Below, piece by piece: positions 45,181-53,642 of a stretch of 64,000 bases of DNA. The notes below the pieces were generated by a model that saw only the letters and a list, made by a program, of their open reading frames with translations, searched no databases and was not told the origin of the DNA. Location: contig NZ_CP011509.1 of NCBI RefSeq assembly GCF_001027285.1, forward strand, positions 6,658,501 to 6,722,500, read 5' to 3'. The DNA is from Archangium gephyra. GTDB lineage: Bacteria > Myxococcota > Myxococcia > Myxococcales > Myxococcaceae. Numbering within the stretch: the first letter of the stretch is position 1; each line of letters begins with the position of its first letter. A program made the translations under genes and the position numbers.

Positions 45181-46722
45181 CTAGCTCCTGTCCTCGTGTC
45201 CGTTGCGGATGAAGAAGTTGGCGCCCTTCTCCAGCAGCATGCCGGGGATGTTCGCGCGCTTCTCCCAGAGCTTCATCGGCATCTGGCCCAGCTTGCGGAG
45301 ATCCTCCGGCTGGAGGTTCGCGGCGCGCCAGGTGAGCGTCTCCACCGCGTCGAACAGCTTGCCGGCCACCTCGCGCGAGGACATGCGCGAGAGCTGATCC
45401 AGGGTGAGGCCGTGGTAGCCGTTCGTCCCCTCGCTGGCGGCGGCCCACTTCTCCGAGGCCTTGTTGTTGCGCACCATCGTGCCCGGGCGGGCGATCTGCA
45501 CCGGGGTGTACGTGGAGGGCCGCGTCTGGGGGATGACGTCCAGCTTCTTGCCAATCTGCTCGAAGATGTCGAGCACCCGGTCCAACTGCTCGTCCGTGTG
45601 CGTGGCCATGTAGCTGGTGCGGATGAGGGCGTGGCCCGCCTCCACCGCCGGCGGAATCACCGGGTTGGCGAACACGCCCGCCTCGTGCAGGGCCCTCCAG
45701 AAGCGGAAGCACTTCACCTGATCGCCAATGTGCACCGGCACCACCGGCGTCACCGACACGCCCGTGTCGAAGCCCATGGCGCGGAAGCCGTTGTGCATCT
45801 TCTCGGCGATGTCCAGCAGGCGCGCGCGCCGCTGCGGCTCGGCCTCGATGATCTCCAGCGCCTTGAGCGCCGAGGCCACCGTGGCCGGCGTCATGGACGC
45901 GGAGAAGATGACCGAGCGCGACTTGTGGCGGATGTAGTTGATGACGTCCGAGGGGCCCGACAGCACGCCGCCCAGCGAGGCGAAGCTCTTGGAGAACGTC
46001 CCCATCACGAGGTCCGTCTCCTTCTCCAGCCCGAAGTACTCCGAGGTGCCGCGGCCCTTCTCGCCCAGCACGCCCATGGAGTGGGCGTCATCCGTCATCA
46101 CCCGCGCGCCGTACTTCTGCGCCAGCTCCACGATGCGGGGCAGGTCGCAGACGTCGCCCTCCATCGAGAACACGCCGTCGGTGATGATGATCTTCCCGGC
46201 CTTGGGCTCCTTCTCGGCGGCCTGCTGCAGCAGCTGCTCGAGGTGCTCCAGGTCGTTGTGGCGGTACTTGCGCTCGGTGGCGAAGGACAGCCGGATGCCA
46301 TCCACCAGCGAGGCGTGGTTCTGCCGGTCCGCGAAGACGATGTCGTGGCGGCCCAGGATGGAGGAGAGCGCCAGGTTCGTCTGGAAGCCGGTGGAGATGA
46401 CCACCGCGGCCTCGCGGTTGAGGAACTTCGCCAGCCGCTGCTCCAGCTCCTCGTGCAGCGCCAGGGTGCCGTTGAGCAGGCGCGAGCCGGAGCACGTGGT
46501 GCCGTAGCGCTCCACCGCCTTGATGGCCGCTTCCTTCACGCGGGGGTCCGCGCTCAGGCCCAGGTAGTTGTTCGAGCCCACCATGATGATACGGCGGCCC
46601 TCGATCTGGACCTCCGTGGCACCGTACGACTCCTCGATCGCCCGGTAGTACGGGTAGAGCCCCGTGGCCTTGGCGATGCGGTAGTCCTTCCAGCTCCGGC
46701 ACTTCTCGAATACGTCACTCAT
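45181..46722 (-). CDS. spt: Serine palmitoyltransferase (AONS-family PLP enzyme)
   Basis: A 513-aa alpha-oxoamine synthase joining L-serine and an acyl-CoA to 3-ketosphinganine, the first step of sphingolipid synthesis. The PLP Lys lies in GTFSKSFASLGG; TDDAHSMG and the NYLGLS N-terminal motif are present. The main family enzymes are ~400 aa, so the ~110-residue C-terminal extension is notable. 8-amino-7-oxononanoate synthase (BioF) is the alternative, but the extension and the neighbouring acyltransferase argue for sphingolipids. Confidence 0.8.
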   Translation of the reverse strand: MSDVFEKCRSWKDYRIAKATGLYPYYRAIEESYGATEVQIEGRRIIMVGSNNYLGLSADPRVKEAAIKAVERYGTTCSGSRLLNGTLALHEELEQRLAKFLNREAAVVISTGFQTNLALSSILGRHDIVFADRQNHASLVDGIRLSFATERKYRHNDLEHLEQLLQQAAEKEPKAGKIIITDGVFSMEGDVCDLPRIVELAQKYGARVMTDDAHSMGVLGEKGRGTSEYFGLEKETDLVMGTFSKSFASLGGVLSGPSDVINYIRHKSRSVIFSASMTPATVASALKALEIIEAEPQRRARLLDIAEKMHNGFRAMGFDTGVSVTPVVPVHIGDQVKCFRFWRALHEAGVFANPVIPPAVEAGHALIRTSYMATHTDEQLDRVLDIFEQIGKKLDVIPQTRPSTYTPVQIARPGTMVRNNKASEKWAAASEGTNGYHGLTLDQLSRMSSREVAGKLFDAVETLTWRAANLQPEDLRKLGQMPMKLWEKRANIPGMLLEKGANFFIRNGHEDRS

Positions 46723-46848
46723 GGCGCTCTTCTCTCGTGGGGGAGATCCGTCTCCGCGGATCCCCAGGGCGCGCTTCTTGCGGTGTTCTTTCCGACCCGG
46801 GGCACCGCAAGCGCGCGTCCTCCTCCTCGGGGGGCTAGGGTCGCCGTC

Positions 46849-46875
46849 ATTATTGAGTCACCCTCCGAGTGTCAA
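46849..46875 (-). promoter_or_regulatory. Sigma70-like promoter of the spt-acyltransferase pair
   Basis: On the minus strand, TTGACA (46875-46870) is a perfect -35 followed after 15 bases by AATAAT (46854-46849). Spacing is a little short. It implies a leader of about 120 bases before the start at 46722. Confidence 0.45.
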
Positions 46876-46971
46876 GACACGGACTGTGCCGCGCGGGGCC
46901 TCGGGGTTGGCCGGGAATCCATGGGTAGGAGTTGACCCCTGGGGTATTCCCGTCGCCGGGCAGGCGAGTGC

Positions 46972-46983
46972 GCAACCGGTTGC
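46972..46983. promoter_or_regulatory. LacI/GalR-type operator-like palindrome
   Basis: GCAACCGGTTGC is a perfect 12-base palindrome that fits the family pattern GnAAnCGnTTnC. It lies between divergent genes. No LacI-family gene is in the window. Confidence 0.35.
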
Positions 46984-47154
46984 ACAACCGGGACCTGGAT
47001 GCCCTGGTTCAGGGGTGGGATGTCACACGGATGGCATCCATCCGGTGCGTGGAAGGCTTCCAGGCCGGGGGGTGTTCGTTCCCGGATTCGTTGAGGCCGT
47101 GACAGGGGGCGGGAAGTCTGCTTTCTGGCGGGCCTCCTTCGACTGGGGATACGC

Positions 47155-49635
47155 GTGGCTGACTCTCTTCGACGGCGTGGGTCCGAGGCCTTCATCCGGG
47201 GAACGCTCGCCCGGCCCTGGCGGGTGTTGCTGGCGTTCACGGTGCTGGCACTCGGCGGCGCGCTGCTGGCCGGACGGCTGGACTTCCGCGGCTCCTTCGT
47301 GGAACTGCTGCCCAACGAGACCCGCGAAGTCCAGGATCTGAACCGGGTGGCCGAGAAGGCCGGCGGTGACGGCTACCTCGTGGTGCGCGCGCGCGGCGCC
47401 GAGCCCGAGAAGCTGCGGGAGCTCTCCAACGCGCTGTCCCGGAAGCTCGAGACGCTTCCCGAGGTGCGCTACGTGGAGAACCACTTCGACGTGGACTTCT
47501 TCGAGGAGCGCGGCCTGCTGCTGATGCCCACGGAGAAGCTCGTGGAGCTGCGCGCGGACGTGGACGCGCGGCTGCGCTACGAGAAGCAGCAGGCCATCGC
47601 GGTGGATCTGCTCGACGAGGCGGACGCGCCGCCGGACTTCGACGCCATCGTCAAGAAGTACAGCCCGGACGCGCCCATGCGCGAGTACCTCGGCAGCGCG
47701 GACGGCGCCGAGGTGTACCTGATGGTGAAGCCGGGCGGCACCGCGGGCGACATCGTCTTCGCGCAGAAGCTGGTGGACGACGTGAGGCGCGTGTCCGACG
47801 AGGTGGCCCAGGGCTTTCCCGGGGTGACGCTGGACTACGCCGGCGCCTTCCAGGCTCGCATCGAGGAGGACCAGGTGATGCGCAAGGATCTGTCGCGCGC
47901 CGCCATCCTCTCGGCGATCATGGCGGTGGGCATCATCCTGCTGGCCACGCGGCGGCTGTGGGCGCTGGCGGTGGTGGGCCTGCCCGTCATCTTCGGCGTG
48001 TCGCTGACGTTCGCCTTCGCGGAGCTGGCCATCGGCCACCTCAACATCGTCACGGGCTTCCTGGTGGCCATCCTCATCGGCCTGGGCCTGGAGTACGGCA
48101 TCCACCTGGCCATGCGCTACTGGGAGGAGCGGCGCGAGCACCCGGCCGCCGAGGCGCTGGCCGAGGCCGTGCGCGGCACCTTCGCCGGGGCGCTCACCTC
48201 GGCGCTGACGAACGCGGCCGCCTTCTTCGTGCTCGTGTTCGCCCAGTTCGAGGCCTTCAAGCAGTTCGGCCTGCTGGCCGGCGTGGGCGTGCTGCTGGCG
48301 GTGCTGGTGGCGTACGGGCTGGGCCCGGCGCTGCTGGTGCTCGCCGAGCGTCTGCGCCCGGGGCGCAAGCTGGCCGCCGTCCATGCGCCCGAGGCTCCGG
48401 CGCGGCAGGTGCTGCCCACGCCCCACAAGCGCTGGCCCACGTCCGTCATCGCCGGCCTGCTGGTGGCGGTGCTCGGCTTCGCGGCGTACTCCGTCTACGT
48501 GCTGCCGCGCGTGGGCTTCGAGACGAACATGCGCAAGCTCCGGGGCGAGTCGCCCTCGGTCGTGCTCGATGACCACATCAGCGAGCAGCTCGGCACGCAC
48601 CTCAACCCGGCCATCCTCCTGGTGGACGACCTGAAGCAGGCCCAGGTGGTCCAGGACGTCATCATCGAGGTGAAGACGCGCCACGGCGCGGAGTCCACCT
48701 TCAAGCAGTACGCCTCGCTCAACGAGCTGCTGCCCCAGGACGTGCCGGCGCACCAGGAGCAGCTGGCCGCCCTGCGCGCGACGCTGGAGAAGCTGCCCGA
48801 GGAGGCCCAGAAGGATCCGCGCCTGGAGAACGTGAAGAAGATGCTGGAGGCCCAGCCCTACGGGGCGGAGCAGCTGCCCGTCGAGGTGCGCCGCCGCTTC
48901 GAGGCGCAGGACGGCAAGGGCATGTTCCTGCTGCTGTTCCCCTCGGTGTCCAACCACGACACGCGGGAGCTGTCGGCCTGGGCCGCGCAGCTCGACGAGG
49001 TGATCGCCGGGGCCAAGGCCCGGGGCGTGGAGCTCGCGGTGTTGGATAGCAACCGGATCGCCGCCCGCATCTTCTCGATGGTGCGCGCGGATGGCCCCTT
49101 CATCCTCTGGGCGGCCGCGTCGGTGGTCTTCTTGACGATCCTCCTCAGCCTGCGCAGCTTCAAGAGGGCCTGCCTGGTGGCCGGCCCTCTGTTCCTGGGC
49201 ATGCTCTGCCTGGCCGGAGGCATGTACCTCTTCGACATCCAGCTGAACTTCATCAACGCCGTGGTGCTCCCCAACCTGCTCGCCATCGCCGTGGACAACT
49301 CGGTGCACCTCTTCCACCGGTATGAGGAAGAGGGCCCCGGCTCCCTGGGCCATGTGGTGCGCAACACGGGCTTCGCGGCGGTGGTGGCCACGCTGTCCAA
49401 TGCGGCCGGTTACGGCGCTCTGTTGATCTCTCATCACGCCGGTTTGAGGTCGATTGGCCAGATTGCACTTCTGGGTGTCATGTGCACCTTCCTGGGCACG
49501 ACGGTCTTCTTTCCAGCGATGCTGGCTTTGCTGGAGCGCTGGAAGGACCGGAAGAGGGATGGGGGCATGATTCGGAGCCTGGACATCGGGGTGAAAGAGC
49601 CCGCCACCGAACCGGGGGAGCGAAAGTCTGCGTGA
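47155..49635 (+). CDS. RND-superfamily (MMPL/HpnN-like) lipid exporter
   Basis: An 826-aa inner-membrane protein with two repeats of about six helices and large periplasmic loops (about 40-240 and 440-640); helices 2-4 lie near 240-400 and 640-790. It has SSD/MMPL features such as GLGLEYGIHLAMRY and AVDNSVHLFHRYE, the Asp/Arg-bearing helices used for proton-driven transport. HpnN moves hopanoids; here adjacency to sphingolipid synthesis suggests lipid export. Start GTG 47155. Confidence 0.8.
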   Translation: MADSLRRRGSEAFIRGTLARPWRVLLAFTVLALGGALLAGRLDFRGSFVELLPNETREVQDLNRVAEKAGGDGYLVVRARGAEPEKLRELSNALSRKLETLPEVRYVENHFDVDFFEERGLLLMPTEKLVELRADVDARLRYEKQQAIAVDLLDEADAPPDFDAIVKKYSPDAPMREYLGSADGAEVYLMVKPGGTAGDIVFAQKLVDDVRRVSDEVAQGFPGVTLDYAGAFQARIEEDQVMRKDLSRAAILSAIMAVGIILLATRRLWALAVVGLPVIFGVSLTFAFAELAIGHLNIVTGFLVAILIGLGLEYGIHLAMRYWEERREHPAAEALAEAVRGTFAGALTSALTNAAAFFVLVFAQFEAFKQFGLLAGVGVLLAVLVAYGLGPALLVLAERLRPGRKLAAVHAPEAPARQVLPTPHKRWPTSVIAGLLVAVLGFAAYSVYVLPRVGFETNMRKLRGESPSVVLDDHISEQLGTHLNPAILLVDDLKQAQVVQDVIIEVKTRHGAESTFKQYASLNELLPQDVPAHQEQLAALRATLEKLPEEAQKDPRLENVKKMLEAQPYGAEQLPVEVRRRFEAQDGKGMFLLLFPSVSNHDTRELSAWAAQLDEVIAGAKARGVELAVLDSNRIAARIFSMVRADGPFILWAAASVVFLTILLSLRSFKRACLVAGPLFLGMLCLAGGMYLFDIQLNFINAVVLPNLLAIAVDNSVHLFHRYEEEGPGSLGHVVRNTGFAAVVATLSNAAGYGALLISHHAGLRSIGQIALLGVMCTFLGTTVFFPAMLALLERWKDRKRDGGMIRSLDIGVKEPATEPGERKSA

Positions 49636-50579
49636 ACGCTTGGACCTCGTATGAGCGCGCCCGAGCGGGCGTCCGGAACGTCCACTTGCGAGCAGTCGAC
49701 GTTGTCATGGTCGTCTCGTGCGCATTCGCCGCTCTGACGCTCCTGGGCCCGGCCCGCTGGGCCCCTGGCTCCTCGAAGTCCATCGTCTACTTCTCCGTCT
49801 TCGCGCTCGGCCCCCTGGTCCTGCGCACCCTGGAGTCCTACTTCCCCCAGCACCGGTTGCTGGCCTTCGTGGCCAACTTCTGGCTGCTGCCGGTGATCGG
49901 CCTCAGTCACGAGGTGCTCAGCCCCCTGGTGACCGCCCTCACCCCGGTGCTGCGGGATGCCCAGCTGGCCGCCATGGATCAGCGGCTGTTCGGGGCCCAG
50001 GCCGCGGTGGTGCTCGGGCACCTGGTGCCGCCCTGGCTCACCGACATCCTGATGCTCTGCTACTACGGCCACTTCGTCTGGCCGCTGATGCTGGGCGTGG
50101 TGCTGTACTTCACCGGCCGCCACGAAGCCTTCGACGAGTACCTGCTCGCGCTCAGCCTCTTCTTCACCTTCAACTACCTCTTCTACGCCCTGGTGCCGGC
50201 CATCGGCCCGCGCTACTTCCTCTACTTCGCCTTCGACCAGCCGCTCCAGGGCGTGTGGGTGACGTCCTTCCTGGACTCGGTGATGCGCCTGCCGGGGTTC
50301 GCGCGGGACTGCTTCCCCTCGGGCCACACGGGGACCACCCTGCTGGTGTTCGTGTACGCGAAGCGCTTCGCGCCCCGCTACTTCCGGGTGATGCTGGTGC
50401 CGGGCCTGTTGCTCATCGCCGCCACCCTGGTGGGCCGCTTCCACTACGCCACGGACCTGGTGTGCGCGGTGCCGCTGGTCGCCGTGGTGGTGGGCCTGGC
50501 GGTGGGGTGGGGCCGGACGTTCGCCCGGCGCGATCCCGTAGCGCGCCCGGTGACGATGGACGCTATCGTGCGCCCCTGA
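49632..50579 (+). CDS. PAP2-superfamily phosphatase/phosphotransferase membrane protein
   Basis: A 315-aa membrane protein with about six helices. PAP2 motifs: CFPSGHTG (PSGH) and GRFHYATD (R...HxxxD). GTG 49632 overlaps the exporter's stop. Eukaryotic inositol-phosphorylceramide synthases (Aur1) are PAP2 proteins with the same layout, and the gene lies in a sphingolipid locus, so it may attach a phospho-headgroup to ceramide. Ordinary phosphatidate phosphatase is the alternative. Confidence 0.82.
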   Translation: MNAWTSYERARAGVRNVHLRAVDVVMVVSCAFAALTLLGPARWAPGSSKSIVYFSVFALGPLVLRTLESYFPQHRLLAFVANFWLLPVIGLSHEVLSPLVTALTPVLRDAQLAAMDQRLFGAQAAVVLGHLVPPWLTDILMLCYYGHFVWPLMLGVVLYFTGRHEAFDEYLLALSLFFTFNYLFYALVPAIGPRYFLYFAFDQPLQGVWVTSFLDSVMRLPGFARDCFPSGHTGTTLLVFVYAKRFAPRYFRVMLVPGLLLIAATLVGRFHYATDLVCAVPLVAVVVGLAVGWGRTFARRDPVARPVTMDAIVRP

Positions 50580-50595
50580 ACAAGGGAGCGTACGC

Positions 50596-51792
50596 ATGAG
50601 CAGGCAGATCCTCGCGGGCCGCGTGGCCCATCTCGGTACCACCGTCTTCTCCGAGTTCAGCGCGCTGGCCCTCAAGCATGGGGCCATGAACCTGGGGCAG
50701 GGCTTCCCGGACTTCGACGGGCCCGAGGCCGTGAAGGAAGCCGCTCGCAAGGCCATCACCGACGGGGTGAACCAGTACGCCCCCAGTCCCGGTCTGCGCG
50801 AGCTGCGCGTGGCCATCGCCGAGCACGGCGCGCGCTTCCACGGCCACACCGGCATCGATCCGGACACCATGGTGACCGTCACCAGCGGTGCCACCGAGGC
50901 CATCCTCTGCGTGATGCTGGGCCTGGTGGATCCCGGTGACGAGGTGGTCCTCTTCGAGCCCTTCTACGACTCGTATGACGCCAACGTCCGCTTCATCGGG
51001 GCCAGGGCGCGCTACGTGCCGCTGCGCCCGCCGGATGGCTCGCACGCCACGTGGTGGTTCGATCGCGATGAGGTGCGCGCGGCCTTTGGCCCCCGCACGC
51101 GGCTGCTCGTCCTCAACTCGCCCCACAACCCCACCGGCAAGGTGTTCACCCGCGAGGAGCTCGAGTTCCTCGGCGGCCTGTGCGCTGAACACGAGGTGAA
51201 GGTGCTCTCGGACGAGGTGTACGAGCACATCCTCTTCGGCCCGGCGCGTCATGTGCGGCCCGCCACGCTGCCCTCGCTGGCGGAGCGGACCCTGACGGTG
51301 AGCAGCGCCGGCAAGTCCTTCAGCCTCACCGGGTGGAAGATCGGCTGGGTCATCGCGCCGCCGGCCCTGCGTGACGCGGTGCAGCGAGCCCACCAGTTCG
51401 TGACGTTCGCCACGGCCTCGCCGCTGCAGGCGGCCTCGGCGGCGGCGCTGCGGCAGCCGGACACGTACTTCCAGGAGCTGGGCGCCCTGTACTCGGCGAA
51501 GCGGGCGCGGCTGCTGGCGGGACTCGCGGAGGCGGGGCTGAAGGCGTACGCGCCCGAGGGCAGCTACTTCATCATCGCGGACATCTCGGGCAGGGGCTTC
51601 GCGGATGACGTGGCCTTCTGCCGGCACCTCGTGACGGAGGTGGGAGTAGCGGCCATCCCTCCGAGTGTTTTCTATAGTCCCGAGCACAAGCACCTGGGGC
51701 AGGGGATGGCGCGCTTCGCCTTCTGCAAGACGGAAGCTGTCCTGGATGAAGCGGTGCGCCGGTTGAAGGCCGGGCTGGCTCGGGCCCGCTGA
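50596..51792 (+). CDS. PLP-dependent class I/II aminotransferase
   Basis: A 398-aa fold-type I aminotransferase. The PLP Lys is in SSAGKSFSLTGWKIGW, the NPTGK motif is present (SPHNPTGK), and DEVYEHILF precedes it. Length and the first-helix motif resemble kynurenine/methionine aminotransferases (YbdL/CCBL), but specificity is unknown. It lies 16 bases after the PAP2 gene and may share its transcript. Confidence 0.9.
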   Translation: MSRQILAGRVAHLGTTVFSEFSALALKHGAMNLGQGFPDFDGPEAVKEAARKAITDGVNQYAPSPGLRELRVAIAEHGARFHGHTGIDPDTMVTVTSGATEAILCVMLGLVDPGDEVVLFEPFYDSYDANVRFIGARARYVPLRPPDGSHATWWFDRDEVRAAFGPRTRLLVLNSPHNPTGKVFTREELEFLGGLCAEHEVKVLSDEVYEHILFGPARHVRPATLPSLAERTLTVSSAGKSFSLTGWKIGWVIAPPALRDAVQRAHQFVTFATASPLQAASAAALRQPDTYFQELGALYSAKRARLLAGLAEAGLKAYAPEGSYFIIADISGRGFADDVAFCRHLVTEVGVAAIPPSVFYSPEHKHLGQGMARFAFCKTEAVLDEAVRRLKAGLARAR

Positions 51793-51861
51793 CGCTTGGA
51801 CCCCCGGGGGCCGGGCGGCTTGCGACCCCTACACCCGGGTGTTACACCCCCGCGCCACACC

Positions 51862-52632
51862 GTGAGCTTCTTCGGCGAACTCTACCTCCGCTCCACTCTG
51901 CCGTTCCTTTCCGAGGAGACGACGGCGAAGGAGGTGGCGTATCTCGCGAGGCGCTTCGAGGCGCTCGAGGTGCCCGGGCCGGTGGTGGACCTGGGCTGTG
52001 GCCATGGCCGGCATGCCGCGCGCCTGAATGCCCGGGGGCCTCTGGCGGGCCGGATCCTCGGCCTGGAGCTGGACGCGCTGTCCCTCCAGGAGCGGCTGCC
52101 CGGCTTCCCCGCGGTGCGAGCGGACCTCCGCTCCCTTCCATTCCGGACGGGCTCGCTGGCGGGCGCCTACGCCTGGTACTCGACGCTCTTCGTCTTCTCG
52201 GACGAGGAGCACGTGGCGCTGCTGCGCGAGGTGGCGCGGTGCCTGCGGCCCGGCGGCCTGCTGGTGCTGCACACCGTTCCGTATGAGCGGCTCGCGTCAC
52301 AACCCGAGGCCGCCTTCTCCACCCGGTTGCCGGACGGCAGCCTGCTCGAGGAGCGGAGCCGCTTCGACGCGGTGCGTGGTCGTGATGAGGCGACCCGGAG
52401 GCTCACGATGCCGGATGGACGTGTTCTGTCGGGCCAGTACGCCATTCGGTACTATCCGCTTGCGGATCTGACCCGGCTGTTGGAATCCACGGGCTTTTCA
52501 GTGTCCTGGGTGCACGGCGGGTTGGAGGAGGAGCGGCCCTCGGACACATCGACGGATCTCATCGTGGGAGCCGGGCCGCGGTTGCACCAGACATCCGAAA
52601 CGGTGAATTTCAGGAGTGGAAGCTCTCCATGA
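51862..52632 (+). CDS. Class I SAM-dependent methyltransferase
   Basis: A 256-aa methyltransferase with motif I VVDLGCGHGRHAARL near residue 41. Downstream motifs DLRSLPF and the RCLRPGGLLVL strand (motif post I) are typical. The GTG at 51862 starts VSFFGELYLRS; the frame is open to 51796, without a visible ribosome site at either. The substrate is unknown. Confidence 0.8.
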   Translation: MSFFGELYLRSTLPFLSEETTAKEVAYLARRFEALEVPGPVVDLGCGHGRHAARLNARGPLAGRILGLELDALSLQERLPGFPAVRADLRSLPFRTGSLAGAYAWYSTLFVFSDEEHVALLREVARCLRPGGLLVLHTVPYERLASQPEAAFSTRLPDGSLLEERSRFDAVRGRDEATRRLTMPDGRVLSGQYAIRYYPLADLTRLLESTGFSVSWVHGGLEEERPSDTSTDLIVGAGPRLHQTSETVNFRSGSSP

Positions 52633-52690
52633 GCGGAAGCTCGACGCGGGACATCGTCCAGTGGACTCGAACGAACATCGCCGCCCGCGC

Positions 52691-53635
52691 GTGACCGGGC
52701 TCGGCAACTTGCCGGAACAGGTGGACGTCTACGAGGTGGGTCCTCGTGACGGCTTGCAGAACGAATTGCGCACGCTGCCCACTCGCGACAAGGCGCGCCT
52801 CATCGAGGCGCTGATCGCGGCGGGGGAGAAGCGCATCGAGGTGACCTCCTTCGTGTCACCCAAGTGGATTCCGCAGCTCGCCGACGCGGAGGAGCTGCTG
52901 CGTCTGGTGGGGCGGCGCGAGGGCGTCACCTTCTCGGCCCTGGTGCCCAACCTCAAGGGCCTGACGCGCGCCAAGGAGGCGGGCCTGGAGGAAGCGGCCG
53001 TCTTCATCTCCGCGTCCGAGGCCCACTCGAAGAAGAACATCAACAAGACCATCGCCGAGGCGGTGGCCGAGGCGAGGCAGACGACCGAGGCCGCGCTGAA
53101 GGCGGGGCTGCGGGTGCGCGGCTACCTGTCCACGGTGTGGGGCTGCCCCTATGAGGGCGACGTTCCCGTCTCCCGCGTGGTGGAGATCAGCCGGGCCCTG
53201 CTGGACGGTGGCATCTACCAGCTCAGCCTGGGTGACACGATCGGGGTGGGGACGCCGCGGCAGACGGACACCCTGCTCAACGCGCTGCTCGAGTACGTGC
53301 CGGTGGAGAAGCTGGCCCTGCACCTGCACGACACGCGCGGCACCGCCCTGGCCAACGCCCTCGTGGGCCTGCAGCTGGGCGTGAAGACCTTCGACGCGAG
53401 CATCGGCGGACTGGGCGGTTGCCCCTACGCCCCGGGCGCCGCGGGAAACCTCGCCACCGAGGATCTCGTCTACATGCTCCATGGCATGGGTGTGAAGACG
53501 GGCATCCAGCTCGACAAGCTCGTCGAGGCCGGCATGGTCGCCCAGGAGCTCATCGGCCGGAAGCTCGCGGGCAAGTTCCTCCAAGCGGCCCTGGGCGAGC
53601 GCGAGAAGAAGGCGAATCGCCGGGCCACCACCTGA
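52691..53635 (+). CDS. Hydroxymethylglutaryl-CoA lyase
   Basis: A 314-aa aldolase-like enzyme cleaving HMG-CoA to acetoacetate and acetyl-CoA in leucine breakdown. The N-terminal [11 protein letters not shown] motif and the signature [14 protein letters not shown], with the catalytic Cys, are present; [10 protein letters not shown] binds the divalent metal. GTG 52691 gives a normal length, though the frame extends to 52616. It is seven bases before the IcmF gene. Confidence 0.92.
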   Translation: MTGLGNLPEQVDVYEVGPRDGLQNELRTLPTRDKARLIEALIAAGEKRIEVTSFVSPKWIPQLADAEELLRLVGRREGVTFSALVPNLKGLTRAKEAGLEEAAVFISASEAHSKKNINKTIAEAVAEARQTTEAALKAGLRVRGYLSTVWGCPYEGDVPVSRVVEISRALLDGGIYQLSLGDTIGVGTPRQTDTLLNALLEYVPVEKLALHLHDTRGTALANALVGLQLGVKTFDASIGGLGGCPYAPGAAGNLATEDLVYMLHGMGVKTGIQLDKLVEAGMVAQELIGRKLAGKFLQAALGEREKKANRRATT

Positions 53636-53642
53636 ATTCCAC

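Larger units (their letters stand above)
46723..47154. other. 432-base divergent intergenic region
   Basis: Separates the sphingolipid genes (minus) from the RND exporter gene (plus). It holds a sigma70-like promoter toward spt, a LacI-type palindrome, and a short GGAGATCCGTCTCC hairpin in the spt leader. No gene seen. Confidence 0.65.

Noticed and set aside
47023-49437. An 804-codon minus-strand frame under the RND gene
   Set aside because: His/Arg/Gln-rich shadow translation; RND features on the plus strand are decisive.
52629-52697. A mini reading frame MSGSSTRDIVQW between the methyltransferase and HMG-CoA lyase
   Set aside because: Only 21 codons, overlapping both neighbours and with no support.
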